64,000 nt of DNA from Saprospiraceae bacterium (GTDB lineage Bacteria > Bacteroidota > Bacteroidia > Chitinophagales > Saprospiraceae): NCBI GenBank assembly GCA_016712145.1, contig JADJRO010000001.1, positions 2,790,501-2,854,500 on the forward strand. The letters run 5' to 3'. The notes under the pieces are model-generated. The model made no database searches. It had not been told where the DNA came from and saw nothing but the letters and a program-made list of their open reading frames with translations. Below are positions 34,672-44,526 of this stretch, piece after piece. The position numbers and the translations under genes are program-made. Within the stretch, counting starts at the first letter, position 1. Every line of letters starts with the position of its first letter.

Positions 34672-36524
34672 TGCCCATGGAAGATAAACGAGTTTTGCGC
34701 TACCAAATCCTTATGGGATTTCTTATTTGCAGTGCAATTGGTTTGATTTTCACTCTGGCTAAAATTCAATTATTCAATCCTTATTATTCGAATAAGGCAA
34801 GTTCAATAACATTAAATCAAAACATTATCTATCCACCAAGAGGATTGTTTTATGACCGAAATGGTAAAATTTTGGTTATAAATTATCCGACGTATGATTT
34901 GTATGTTACGTATAAGGACGTTAGTCCATCGATGGATACCAATATGTTTTGTGAACTCTTGCACATAAGCAAAGAAACATTTCAGTCAAATATGGAAAAA
35001 GACTGGAAGTCAGGAAAATACAGTAAATCGATTCCATTTGTTTTTTTGAAAAGCATTCCGCTGGATGTATTTCTTCCATTTCAGGAAAATGCATTTCGGT
35101 TTCCGGGGTTTGATGGATTGCTCCGATCCATTCGTGAGTATCCTCAGCCACATGGCTCAAATTTTTTAGGATATATCAGTGAAGTAAATAAAGATGATAT
35201 TGATCGATCGGATGGTTTGTATAAGCCGGGTGATTATATCGGGACTGCAGGACTTGAAAAATTTTACGAAGAGGAAATTCGGGGCACCAATGGGGTCGAA
35301 TTTGTATTAAAAGATAATCTGGGACGAGAAGTCGGACCGTTTGAATACGGCAAGTTGGACCGAAAAGCAAATTCAGGATTGGATGCGATTCTAGGGATTG
35401 ATTTGGAATTACAACAATTTGGAGATACCCTGATGAAAAATAAAGTTGGGGGTATCGTTGCTATCGAACCCTCCACAGGTGAAATCTTATGCCAAATTAC
35501 TGCACCGACGTATAATCCAAATTTACTTTCCATTCAAAACAACAGAGGTTTAGCGTATGCTTATCTGCTTAGAGATTCTCTTAAACCATTATTTGATCGG
35601 TCTTCTAATGCAAAATATCCACCCGGTTCTATATTCAAACCTATTTTGGCATTAATTGCATTACAGGAAGGCGTGTTAAATGAACACACTGCGCATCCTT
35701 GTTCGGGTGCTTATTATTATAAAAATGTATCTTATGGTTGTCACAATCATCCAGCTCCATATAAACTTTCGGTAGCACTTCAGCATTCATGCAATTCGTA
35801 TTTTATACAAACATTCAGAGATTTAATAGAAATCAAAGGCTTTAATAAACCGCAGATTGGATTGGATCTTTTGGTTAAGTATTTAAACGCATTTGGATTG
35901 GGCAAACCTTTATACACCGATGTGGCCACAGAAAGCGGTGGATTTATTCCAACGTCAGAATATTATACTCGTTTGTATAAAACAGATCAATGGCGTTCCA
36001 CCTATTTTGTTTCCGTAGGAATTGGTCAGGGTGAATTGCTGCTCAGCACCATTCAAATGGCTAATTTAGCCGCGATCATTGCCAACAGAGGGTATTTTTT
36101 TACACCGCATCTGGTTAAAGGATTTAATAGTGAATCTATTTTAATTCCAGAAAAATACCGAACCCCAAATACGGTTCCAATTGACAAAAACTATTTTGAA
36201 CCCGTTGTTGAAGGGATGGAACTTGCAATTCGGGGAGGGACTGCATCCAAAGCATACAATCCTGAAATTGTTACTTGTGGAAAAACGGGAACCTCACAAA
36301 ACCCACATGGAGATGACCATTCTGTTTTTTTTGCATTTGCGCCACGTGAAAATCCGAAAATAGCCATTGCAGTTTATGTCGAAAATGCAGGATGGGGAGG
36401 AAACGTAGCAGCACCGATCGCATCTTTGATGATTGAAAAATACTTGAAACGTAAAATTAGTAGAATGGATTTACAGGAAAAGATGATGAAAATAGACCTC
36501 GTTTCCAAAAAACCCAAGACATGA
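34671..36524 (+). CDS. mrdA: Penicillin-binding protein 2 (elongation transpeptidase)
   Basis: The protein of about 617 residues cross-links peptidoglycan during side-wall growth. After an N-terminal membrane helix comes the dimerisation domain (YPPRGLFYDRNG, with ADPR-like and YPQPHGSNFLGYISEV motifs). The transpeptidase domain follows with SxxK (Ser320-Ile-Phe-Lys323), SCN (373-375) and KTGT (538-541). I start at ATG 34671, which shares its A with the mreD stop; an upstream TTG at 34668 is less likely. rodA, the usual next gene, is missing; folA overlaps instead. Confidence 0.95.
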   Translation: MPMEDKRVLRYQILMGFLICSAIGLIFTLAKIQLFNPYYSNKASSITLNQNIIYPPRGLFYDRNGKILVINYPTYDLYVTYKDVSPSMDTNMFCELLHISKETFQSNMEKDWKSGKYSKSIPFVFLKSIPLDVFLPFQENAFRFPGFDGLLRSIREYPQPHGSNFLGYISEVNKDDIDRSDGLYKPGDYIGTAGLEKFYEEEIRGTNGVEFVLKDNLGREVGPFEYGKLDRKANSGLDAILGIDLELQQFGDTLMKNKVGGIVAIEPSTGEILCQITAPTYNPNLLSIQNNRGLAYAYLLRDSLKPLFDRSSNAKYPPGSIFKPILALIALQEGVLNEHTAHPCSGAYYYKNVSYGCHNHPAPYKLSVALQHSCNSYFIQTFRDLIEIKGFNKPQIGLDLLVKYLNAFGLGKPLYTDVATESGGFIPTSEYYTRLYKTDQWRSTYFVSVGIGQGELLLSTIQMANLAAIIANRGYFFTPHLVKGFNSESILIPEKYRTPNTVPIDKNYFEPVVEGMELAIRGGTASKAYNPEIVTCGKTGTSQNPHGDDHSVFFAFAPRENPKIAIAVYVENAGWGGNVAAPIASLMIEKYLKRKISRMDLQEKMMKIDLVSKKPKT

Positions 36525-37012
36525 AAATCTCGAGTATTGTTGCAATGAATCCTAAAGGGATTATTGGTTTTGAAAATCAAATCCCCTGGTATTTGCCTGC
36601 TGACCTAAAGTATTTTAAAAAAGTTACCAAAGGACATTGTATCCTCATGGGAAGAAAATGTTATGAGAGTATTGGAAAACCATTGCCATTGAGAACCAAT
36701 ATTATCGTTACACGGGACCCTTATTTTATTGTTTCAAATTGTTTAATAGCTCATTCAATCAATGAAGGCCTGTATCTCGCTCAAAAATCAGGGGAATCGG
36801 AATTATTTATTCTCGGCGGAGGTGAAATTTACAAACAAACTGCGCATCTTTGGAATCGGCTCTATATAACAAAAGTAGCTATCGATTGTGAAGGCGATAC
36901 ATTTTTTCCGGAATTGGAAATGAATGAGTGGACCTTGATTTCTGAGCAGCATCACACAAAAGATGATTTAAATGAAATGAATTATTCGTTTTTAGTATTT
37001 GATAAAAAATAA
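36521..37012 (+). CDS. folA: Dihydrofolate reductase
   Basis: This 163-residue enzyme reduces dihydrofolate with NADPH for thymidylate and purine synthesis. Motifs: IVAMNPKGIIGFENQIPWYLPADLKYF-type N-terminus (here split as SIVAMNPKG and IPWYLPADLKYF), GRKCYESIG for NADPH, and the ILGGGEIYKQ loop. It overlaps mrdA by ATGA, so it is coupled to the cell-shape operon. Confidence 0.95.
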   Translation: MKISSIVAMNPKGIIGFENQIPWYLPADLKYFKKVTKGHCILMGRKCYESIGKPLPLRTNIIVTRDPYFIVSNCLIAHSINEGLYLAQKSGESELFILGGGEIYKQTAHLWNRLYITKVAIDCEGDTFFPELEMNEWTLISEQHHTKDDLNEMNYSFLVFDKK

Positions 37013-37065
37013 ATGGACATGTAAACAGATAACACGATTTTTTAAGAACACCTAAATTCTAATCT

Positions 37066-38364
37066 ATGCGAGAAGACCTGATCCAATTCATTTGGAGGTC
37101 TAAAACAGTATTGGATAAGCCCTTGTTTTTATCCAATGGACTTCCTGTGGCTGTGATAAATCCGGGCTTGCTTAACACAAACCAGGGACCTGATTTTTTA
37201 TTTGCCAAAATCCAAATAGATGGAATTATTTGGAATGGCCATGTTGAAATTCATATCAAGTCATCTGATTGGCTTGCACACCAACATGATAATGATCCAA
37301 ATTATCAAAATATAATCTTGCACATCGTCTGGGACCACGACAAAGATGTGCAGTTTAAGCAGCGTATTTTACCCTGTCTTGAATTAAAAAACTATGTAGA
37401 CCAGGAACTATTGGATCGGTATGAAAACTTAATGAATCAAAACCATTCTATCGCTTGTCATTCATTTATTGATGGCATTTCAGCTCAATTGAAATCCATA
37501 CAGATTGAGCGAATGATGGTGGAGCGACTGGAGCTAAAAACAGAAAATATCAATGCTGATTTATTACAAAATCAATGGGACTGGGAAGATTTATTCTATA
37601 AGAAACTGGCTCATTATATGGTCGCGCCGGTAAATTCTGGTGCCATGGATAGTTTGACCACAAAAATTTCACGCCAGCTTGTGTTAAAAAACTGTTCGGA
37701 TTTAATTGAATTGCAATCTTTGTTTTTTGGTGTGTCCGGATTGCTCTCGGATCCATGTCAGGATGATTATTTCAAGATGCTTTCCAGGAACTTTACACAT
37801 CAGCAATTGAAATTTGATTTACAAGCTATGGATGCATTTCAATGGAAATTATTGCGCTTGCGACCAGCGCATTTTCCATCCTTACGCATTGCACAATTGA
37901 CTGCTTTGTTGTATAAAATGCCCCATCTATTTTCACACATAGTAGAGGCCAGAGATTTAAAATCAATTTATTTGATTTTGGATGTTTCGCCAGGAATATA
38001 CTGGCAAGATCATGTTGGATTCTCAAAACGCTCAAAGTATAGAAATTTGGCTGCTATTGGCAAACAAACAAAGGAAATATTGATAATTAACGTGGTCATT
38101 CCATTTTTATTTGCATATGGCACGGTTCAGCAAAAACCTGCCTATTGCCAACGGGCATTGGATTGGCTGCAAAGTCTTAAAGCAGAGAAAAACAATATTG
38201 TATATATGTGGAAAAGTTTTAATTTTGCAATGGATCACGCCGGTCAGAGTCAAGGTGGAATTCAATTATACCGCTGTTATTGCATGGAAAAAAAATGCAG
38301 TTCTTGTCTGATCGGAAATGAAATCCTCAATCACCCCATGAAACATGTTCATCGCTCTTGTTGA
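37066..38364 (+). CDS. DUF2851 family protein
   Basis: The 432-residue protein belongs to DUF2851, a family almost confined to Bacteroidota. The N-terminal block contains NQGPDFLFAKIQIDG, NGHVEIHIKSSDW and NIILHIVWDHD, which are the conserved motifs. The C-terminal end is Cys/His rich (YRCYCMEKKCSSCLIG), perhaps binding a metal. The function is unknown. It sits between folA and an outer-membrane barrel gene on the same strand. Confidence 0.88.
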   Translation: MREDLIQFIWRSKTVLDKPLFLSNGLPVAVINPGLLNTNQGPDFLFAKIQIDGIIWNGHVEIHIKSSDWLAHQHDNDPNYQNIILHIVWDHDKDVQFKQRILPCLELKNYVDQELLDRYENLMNQNHSIACHSFIDGISAQLKSIQIERMMVERLELKTENINADLLQNQWDWEDLFYKKLAHYMVAPVNSGAMDSLTTKISRQLVLKNCSDLIELQSLFFGVSGLLSDPCQDDYFKMLSRNFTHQQLKFDLQAMDAFQWKLLRLRPAHFPSLRIAQLTALLYKMPHLFSHIVEARDLKSIYLILDVSPGIYWQDHVGFSKRSKYRNLAAIGKQTKEILIINVVIPFLFAYGTVQQKPAYCQRALDWLQSLKAEKNNIVYMWKSFNFAMDHAGQSQGGIQLYRCYCMEKKCSSCLIGNEILNHPMKHVHRSC

Positions 38365-38391
38365 ACTTGATTTTTTAAATAAATAATTCAT

Positions 38392-39057
38392 ATGAAGAAC
38401 ACATTCTTTTTTATTTGCCTTCTTGGCTTATGGTGTACCCAAAATGGTATCGGACAGCGTTTTTTTATTGGGGCAAACGCTGCATTGCAAAGTACTTGGA
38501 TTTTTTCATCTACGGATTTTGATGAAGGGGGCTTGCTTAACTTTGAAAGTACGATAAAGTCAGCTTATGGTTTATATACTGGCTACCAGTTAAACGCTAA
38601 ATTCGGTCTGGAATCTGGAGCTATATATAGTTTTCAGGGACAACGCTATGTAACGGAAGGCAACTCGTTGGCTAATTACAAAACAGATTTGGAATATCTG
38701 AAAATTCCATTATTATTTAATTACCAAACGGATCCATCTAAAAAGTTTTCGATTATCAGTCAAATTGGATTCCAGTTTAGCATCCTTTTGAATGCTGAAA
38801 GCTCCAGATCTCATGTATTTGGTCCATATAGTCCGAAACTTGTGGATGTTAAAGACTTTTACAATTCGCTACCCATTGAGCTGGTCCTTGGATTAGGAGT
38901 TCAAATGAATTTTAACAAATACGCGATTCGATTATTGATTCGACCAGATTATTCATTGACAGATATAGAAAAAACAGATAAAAAACCAGGATTACGGAGC
39001 CCGTCAAGTAATTTTACCTTTGGCTTGCCCCAAGTAGGTTTTCATTTTAAACTATAA
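38392..39057 (+). CDS. PorT-like outer-membrane beta-barrel protein
   Basis: This 221-residue exported protein has a signal peptide (about 1-21, ending GIGQ) and alternating beta strands of an eight-stranded barrel. It ends in Phe-His-Phe-Lys-Leu, which fits an outer-membrane insertion signal. It belongs to the general Bacteroidota barrel family (outer membrane protein beta-barrel domain 2) that includes PorT. A direct role in secretion is not shown. lpxK follows after two bases. Confidence 0.7.
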   Translation: MKNTFFFICLLGLWCTQNGIGQRFFIGANAALQSTWIFSSTDFDEGGLLNFESTIKSAYGLYTGYQLNAKFGLESGAIYSFQGQRYVTEGNSLANYKTDLEYLKIPLLFNYQTDPSKKFSIISQIGFQFSILLNAESSRSHVFGPYSPKLVDVKDFYNSLPIELVLGLGVQMNFNKYAIRLLIRPDYSLTDIEKTDKKPGLRSPSSNFTFGLPQVGFHFKL

Positions 39058-39059
39058 AT

Positions 39060-40115
39060 TTGATTTTGCAGAAACTGATAGCCATTTTATTAAGTCCTTT
39101 TTCATTTCTATATGGTATTGGCGTCAGTCTGTATCAGGCCTTATTTTTTTCAGGACTCATTAAGCCTGTGCGATTTAGTTTTCCTGTAATTTCCGTTGGC
39201 AATTTAACAATTGGAGGCACAGGCAAATCACCTCACATTGAATATTTAATTCGCTTATTGCAAGACTATATAGAACTCGCAGTATTAAGCAGGGGATATA
39301 AACGTAAAACAGCGGGATTTTTATTATTGGAATCAGATACCAGTGTTTTAGAATGCGGGGACGAACCGAAACAGATCAAATTAAATTTTCCGGAAATCCC
39401 GGTTGCAGTTTCTGAAAGCAGGGCCATTGGGATTCCAAGATTGTTGAGAAACCTACCGGATCTTAAATTGATTTTATTAGACGATGCTTTTCAGCACCTG
39501 GCAGTTAAACCCGGACTCTCTATTCTGTTAACTGAATACAATAAACCTTTTTCAGAGGATTATCTGTTGCCAAGTGGGCGATTGCGAGAATGGCGGTTTG
39601 GAGCTGCCAGAGCGGACTGTATTATTGTAAGCAAATGTCCGGATGAAATGCCCGATGAAACCGTTTGGAGGGAGAAGTTGCAACTAAAACCACATCAGAA
39701 ACTTTTTTTCTCAAAGATTCAATATGGGGTCCCTTATAATATTTTAAAGCCTGAACAAAAATTTGTATTAAATCCTGGATTGCATATTACCTTAATTAGT
39801 GCAATTGCACAATCATTTTATCTTCTTAATTATTTATCCAAAGAAGTTGCTTCTGTAACTGATTTTAATTTTGAGGATCATCATTATTTTACGCAAACTG
39901 AACTTTCTGGAATTTTGCTGAAACATCAACAGATTTCACATCCGAATAAGATGTTGTTGACAACTCAAAAAGATGCAACCCGTTTGACTGGATTTAAAGA
40001 TTATTTTGAAACAAGCCATATAGAAGTATATGCAATTCCAATTGAGGTAGATTTTTTTAACAAATTTGAATTCGATCAGTATATAAAAAATTACCTCCTG
40101 GAATATAAGGTATGA
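39060..40115 (+). CDS. lpxK: Tetraacyldisaccharide 4'-kinase (lipid A 4'-kinase)
   Basis: LpxK phosphorylates the 4' position of the lipid A disaccharide at the inner membrane. The N-terminal membrane helix and the P-loop ISVGNLTIGGTGKSP (about residues 41-55) are typical. LSRGYKRK, LDDAFQHLAV and EDHHYFT (here FEDHHYFTQ) are further family motifs. The upstream frame is closed by a stop just before, and the first possible start is TTG at 39060 (a second TTG follows at 39066), so this gene starts with a non-ATG codon. It overlaps the next gene by ATGA. Confidence 0.93.
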   Translation: MILQKLIAILLSPFSFLYGIGVSLYQALFFSGLIKPVRFSFPVISVGNLTIGGTGKSPHIEYLIRLLQDYIELAVLSRGYKRKTAGFLLLESDTSVLECGDEPKQIKLNFPEIPVAVSESRAIGIPRLLRNLPDLKLILLDDAFQHLAVKPGLSILLTEYNKPFSEDYLLPSGRLREWRFGAARADCIIVSKCPDEMPDETVWREKLQLKPHQKLFFSKIQYGVPYNILKPEQKFVLNPGLHITLISAIAQSFYLLNYLSKEVASVTDFNFEDHHYFTQTELSGILLKHQQISHPNKMLLTTQKDATRLTGFKDYFETSHIEVYAIPIEVDFFNKFEFDQYIKNYLLEYKV

Positions 40116-41785
40116 AAAAGTATCTGTTAGTCTGGTTGATTTTTCAGGGACTGCATATGAATGCTCAGGTTTTTCCTTTAAAATCTGATCAGCAGCTAAT
40201 AGCTCAAATTGAATTACTCACAGGAAATTTATTCAACACCCACACTGCTATCATTCCAGCAAGTCCGCTTCAGACCGTCGAACAGGTTTTTAAATATTTA
40301 AACACGGATCAGAAAAACATACTTTTGATGGCAGAAAGCTATCTAAGTAAACATGTAGATGAGCTAAGCCTAAGTAAAGATTCTGCTGTCCAAATTTATT
40401 TTCAAAAATTTAGGGAAAAATCTCGTATGAATTATTTGTATCGGGATGGCCGCAATTTTTTTAGCGTGTATAAAAAGGATTTTCAATTTTCTATAAATCC
40501 ATTGATTGACATTCATGGTGGTTGGCAAAATGAGGAAAGTAATACATTGTTTACAAACCGGCATGGAATTCGTTTAAAGCTCACAATTGATAAAAAAGTT
40601 AGTATTTATTCAGATATCACGGACAATCAAATTAAAGTCCCAAATTATGTAGACAGTTTTATTAATTTATACGATGCGATTCCCGGAACTGGTTTATATA
40701 AGTCTTATAACAGTAAATTATTAAATATTCATCATGGATATGATTATTTGCTTGCAGAAGGAGCAGTTAATTTTAATCTCAGCAAACACATACAGATGAG
40801 CCTGGGCCATGGCAAGCATTTTATTGGAAATGGTTTACGGAGTTTATTTTTATCGGACTTTTCGGCGCCACAATTCTATCTCCGGTTTAATACAAATATT
40901 TGGAGATTGCATTATCAGAATTTATTTATGGAATTAAGTCCGGAAACAATAGGTAGCCAAGGAAATCGGTTGTTACCCAAAAAGTATACAGCGAGTCATT
41001 ATTTAAGCGCAAATCTGACAAAAAATTGGAATATAGGATTCTTTGAATCCGTTGTATTTGAACGGAGCAAAGGATTTGAATTGCAATATTTAAATCCGGT
41101 AATTCTGTATAGATTTATTGAGCATTCACTGGGGAGCCCAGACAATGTGTTTCTGGGATTTCAATCACAGATCCTTCTTAGAAAGACCGTTTCAGTATAT
41201 GGGCAAATCTTGTTTGATGAATTTCTTTTAAAGGAATTAATTAAGCAAAATGGTTGGTGGGGAAATAAGTATGGTATCCAACTTGGTGTCAAGTATATGA
41301 ATGCATTTGGTATTGAAAGATTCAACTTACAAACTGAGTGTAACCTGGTTCGACCATATACCTATACTTTCCGGGATAGTTTTGCAAACTACAGTCATTT
41401 TAATCAGGCCTTAGCGCATCCTCTGGGAGCAAATTTTAAGGAATTTATTATTAGAATGAATTATAAACCAATCGAAAAATTAAGTCTTGAAGCCAGATGG
41501 ATTTATTTTCACAAGGGTCAGGATGAAAATAATTTAAATTATGGAGGAAATATTTTAAAAAATTACAACAGCCGCATAAAGGATTTCAATAATGAATTAA
41601 CACAAGGCATTTTGGAAAAAGTAAGTTCATTTATTTTGGAAACATCTTATGAGCTTCTTCCTGAATCTTATATTGATTTAAATATATTTTACAGATCGTC
41701 AAACAGCAGTTTAAAAAAACAATCAGGTTTTTGGTTCACAACAGGGATTCGAATGAATTTGGATCGATTGCGATTCGAATTTTAA
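40112..41785 (+). CDS. RemB/Wzi-like outer-membrane beta-barrel protein
   Basis: The 557-residue protein has a signal peptide (about 1-19, ending MNAQ). A helical segment follows (60-120), then a long region of amphipathic strands ending RLRFEF, a terminal aromatic expected for barrels. The block GHGKHFIGNGLRSLFLSDFS and later PVILYRFIEHSLGSPDN resemble the Bacteroidota capsule-assembly (Wzi) or gliding-associated RemB family. The role is inferred by family only. It starts in the stop of lpxK. Confidence 0.65.
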   Translation: MKKYLLVWLIFQGLHMNAQVFPLKSDQQLIAQIELLTGNLFNTHTAIIPASPLQTVEQVFKYLNTDQKNILLMAESYLSKHVDELSLSKDSAVQIYFQKFREKSRMNYLYRDGRNFFSVYKKDFQFSINPLIDIHGGWQNEESNTLFTNRHGIRLKLTIDKKVSIYSDITDNQIKVPNYVDSFINLYDAIPGTGLYKSYNSKLLNIHHGYDYLLAEGAVNFNLSKHIQMSLGHGKHFIGNGLRSLFLSDFSAPQFYLRFNTNIWRLHYQNLFMELSPETIGSQGNRLLPKKYTASHYLSANLTKNWNIGFFESVVFERSKGFELQYLNPVILYRFIEHSLGSPDNVFLGFQSQILLRKTVSVYGQILFDEFLLKELIKQNGWWGNKYGIQLGVKYMNAFGIERFNLQTECNLVRPYTYTFRDSFANYSHFNQALAHPLGANFKEFIIRMNYKPIEKLSLEARWIYFHKGQDENNLNYGGNILKNYNSRIKDFNNELTQGILEKVSSFILETSYELLPESYIDLNIFYRSSNSSLKKQSGFWFTTGIRMNLDRLRFEF

Positions 41786-41795
41786 TCATAAGCAA

Positions 41796-43043
41796 ATGAA
41801 AATTTCTTTAATAGTCATAGGTGATGAAATATTGTTAGGACAAGTTATTGATTCCAATGCTTCATCCATAGCTAAAATATTGTATCAGGAAGGCCTTCAA
41901 GTTTTTAAAAAGTGGACGGTTGCAGACCAAGAGGACGAAATCCAACGTGCACTTGCAGAAAGTACACAGCAGTCTGATATTATTTTAATGACCGGTGGAT
42001 TGGGTCCAACCAAGGATGATATAACAAAAAAAACACTTGCAGATTTTTTAAATCGGCCTCTTGTGTTTAATGAGATTCAAAATGAACATCTCGAAAAAAT
42101 TTTAAAGTCCCGGGGAATAGAAGTTACAGAACGGCAATTGCATCAATGTTATATACCGGAACGGTCTTTAATGTTAGATAATCAAATGGGAACTGCTTTA
42201 GGTATGTGGATTGAACAAGAGGGAAAAATTTATATTTCTATGCCCGGTGTACCTTATGAAATGGAATTTATTATGCAACATGCAGTAATTCCAAAATTAA
42301 GATCATTTCGATCAGGTAAGCATATGATACATCAAACGGTGTATACTGTTGGAATGGGAGAAACAGAAATTGCTTCGCGCATTGAACCCTTGCTAAGCAA
42401 CATGCCGGATCATATTTCGATTGCGTATCTACCTTCTCAAGGACAAGTAAAAGTTAGACTTACTACATTTGGAAATGATAAAGAGTTCCTTCAAGTAGAA
42501 TTAAATCATTTTATCAAAATGATTCAAACCGAACTGGAAACCGCAATTATCGGAATTGGTCAAACAAGTCTTGAAAGAGAAATTGGCAATTTACTAAGAA
42601 CTGGTAAAAAGACCTTAGTGACCGCAGAAAGTTGTACAGGAGGCCACTTAGCGCATCAAATCAGTTCCGTACCAGGTGCTTCCGATTATTTTTTAGGCGC
42701 TGTAGTGGCATATCAAAATCATATTAAAGAAACTTTATTAAATGTGGCTCCAGAAATTTTAGAAACCAGTGGAGCTGTAAGTGAAGCCTGTGTAATTGCA
42801 ATGGTAAAGGGGAGTTGCGAGAAATTTAATTCTGATTTTGCCATTGCTACAAGTGGCATTGCAGGTCCTGGTGGCGGGACTCCTGAAAAACCAGTTGGGA
42901 CTGTTTGGATCGCCTATGGTACCAAAGATTCCATTGAAACTAAAAAATTTCAGTTCACCCGGGACCGGATCCGGAACATAGAAGCCAGTTCGACGTTTGC
43001 CTTGATCTTATTTTGGAAATATTTAAAAAAGCAAACCTTCTAA
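41796..43043 (+). CDS. cinA: CinA-family nicotinamide-nucleotide amidase / competence-damage protein
   Basis: The 415-residue protein has two domains. The N-terminal molybdopterin-binding-like domain (residues 1-170; GDEILLGQVIDSN, MTGGLGPTKDD, MPGVPYEME) often acts as an ADP-ribose/NAD-related pyrophosphatase. The C-terminal CinA domain (about 255-412; TAESCTGGHLAHQISSVPGAS, SGIAGPGGGTPEKPVGTVW) is the nicotinamide mononucleotide deamidase. The full-length two-domain form is usual. Confidence 0.93.
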   Translation: MKISLIVIGDEILLGQVIDSNASSIAKILYQEGLQVFKKWTVADQEDEIQRALAESTQQSDIILMTGGLGPTKDDITKKTLADFLNRPLVFNEIQNEHLEKILKSRGIEVTERQLHQCYIPERSLMLDNQMGTALGMWIEQEGKIYISMPGVPYEMEFIMQHAVIPKLRSFRSGKHMIHQTVYTVGMGETEIASRIEPLLSNMPDHISIAYLPSQGQVKVRLTTFGNDKEFLQVELNHFIKMIQTELETAIIGIGQTSLEREIGNLLRTGKKTLVTAESCTGGHLAHQISSVPGASDYFLGAVVAYQNHIKETLLNVAPEILETSGAVSEACVIAMVKGSCEKFNSDFAIATSGIAGPGGGTPEKPVGTVWIAYGTKDSIETKKFQFTRDRIRNIEASSTFALILFWKYLKKQTF

Positions 43044-43095
43044 AGCATTCAATAATTAGCTGAAGTTTAATTGGCCTTAGTGCTTGTTAAAAATC

Positions 43096-43118
43096 AAATA
43101 TTAATAAAATTAATATTT
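43096..43118. repeat. AT-only perfect inverted repeat
   Basis: AAATATTAAT (43096-43105) and ATTAATATTT (43109-43118) form a perfect 10-base stem with a three-base loop, between cinA and the E2 gene. It is A/T only, so it can arise by chance in this AT-rich DNA. It could be a weak terminator or a binding site. Confidence 0.35.
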
Positions 43119-43221
43119 ATAAGCTGTATTATGGCTTCGTTATATTTTAAAAGCTTCTAAATTAAGGAATTGCATTCTCAGAATCCGCCAAATCTGTTTT
43201 ATTTTTACCCAAATTTTTAAA

Positions 43222-44526
43222 ATGGCGAAAGTCGAACTTATCATGCCTAAAATGGGCGAAAGCATCATGGAGGCCACCATACTTAAATGGCTTAAAAGGC
43301 CAGGAGATCCAGTGGAATTGGATGAAACCATCCTTGAAATCGCTACAGATAAAGTAGATAGTGAAATTCCTTCGCCAGCAAAAGGGATCCTATCCCAACT
43401 ACTTTTTAAAGAAAATGATGTGGTAGCCATCGGGAAGGTCATTGCGGTTATTGAAACCGCCGGAGCTGCAAGTACAATAAAGGATTCTCCGGCCATTGTC
43501 CCCAATTTAAACCAGGAAGCTCCTCAACAAGCTGGTTCGGTAATAACTCAGCCAACTCCGCAAATGTCCCAGAGCATTCAAAAATCTGAATCCACCAGAT
43601 TTTACTCGCCACTTGTTAGAAACATTGCAAAAGAGGAGCACATTACTATGCAACAACTGGAAGGCATTACAGGCTCCGGATTGGAAGGTCGGCTGACAAA
43701 AAGAGATTTAATGAATTTTATTGCCCAAAATAAAACAGTTCAAGCTCCTTCACAACCCAGTCAATTTATTCCAACCGCTTCACCCGTAGCACCTCAATCA
43801 GCAAAATCCATTTCGGGCAATGTTGAAATCATTGAAATGGACAGAATGCGTAAATTGATTGCGGATCATATGGTAATGAGTAAGCAAACTTCTCCACATG
43901 TTACTTCATTTGTGGAAGTGGATGTTACCAATTTAGTGCAATGGAGAGACAAGATTAAAGATTTGTTTCAAAAGAAATACAACCAGAAAATCACTTTTAC
44001 TCCAATATTTATAGAAGCGATTGCAAAGTCTATTAAAGACTTTCCAATGATTAACATATCTGTTCAGGGAACTCAAATCATTCGAAAACTTGATATAAAT
44101 ATTGGAATGGCTGCTGCACTGCCAACTGGAAATTTAATTGTACCGGTAATTAAAAATGCAGATCGTTTAAATTTAGCAGGCTTAACCTATCAAGTAAATG
44201 ATCTGGCTGAACGTGCACGAAATAATAAATTAAAACCGGATGAAATTCAGGAGGGTACATTTACCCTTACCAATGTAGGTACTTTTGGTAATGTGATGGG
44301 CACTCCAATTATCAACCAACCCCAAGTTGCCATTATGGCAACGGGTGCAATTCGAAAAAAGCCGGCAGTAATTGAAACGCCACAGGGAGATACCATTGGC
44401 ATCCGGCACATGATGTTTTTATCCATGTCTTATGATCACAGGGTGGTTGATGGTGCTTTAGGGGGTTCATTTATCAAGCGAGTTGCGGATTATCTTGAGC
44501 AATTTGATTTTAAGCAAACTATTTAA
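43222..44526 (+). CDS. 2-oxoacid dehydrogenase E2 (dihydrolipoamide acyltransferase)
   Basis: The 434-residue protein has the standard E2 layout. The lipoyl domain has Lys44 in ATDKVDSEI as the lipoylation site. A Pro/Gln-rich linker follows, then the peripheral subunit-binding domain (about 131-172; YSPLVRNIAKEEHI, GSGLEGRLTKRDL) and the catalytic domain with His406 and Asp410 in DHRVVDG. It passes acyl groups to coenzyme A. No E1 or E3 gene is adjacent. The lipoyl sequence GESIMEATILKW resembles branched-chain or generic Bacteroidota E2 more than the canonical pyruvate E2, so the substrate is left open. Confidence 0.9.
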   Translation: MAKVELIMPKMGESIMEATILKWLKRPGDPVELDETILEIATDKVDSEIPSPAKGILSQLLFKENDVVAIGKVIAVIETAGAASTIKDSPAIVPNLNQEAPQQAGSVITQPTPQMSQSIQKSESTRFYSPLVRNIAKEEHITMQQLEGITGSGLEGRLTKRDLMNFIAQNKTVQAPSQPSQFIPTASPVAPQSAKSISGNVEIIEMDRMRKLIADHMVMSKQTSPHVTSFVEVDVTNLVQWRDKIKDLFQKKYNQKITFTPIFIEAIAKSIKDFPMINISVQGTQIIRKLDINIGMAAALPTGNLIVPVIKNADRLNLAGLTYQVNDLAERARNNKLKPDEIQEGTFTLTNVGTFGNVMGTPIINQPQVAIMATGAIRKKPAVIETPQGDTIGIRHMMFLSMSYDHRVVDGALGGSFIKRVADYLEQFDFKQTI

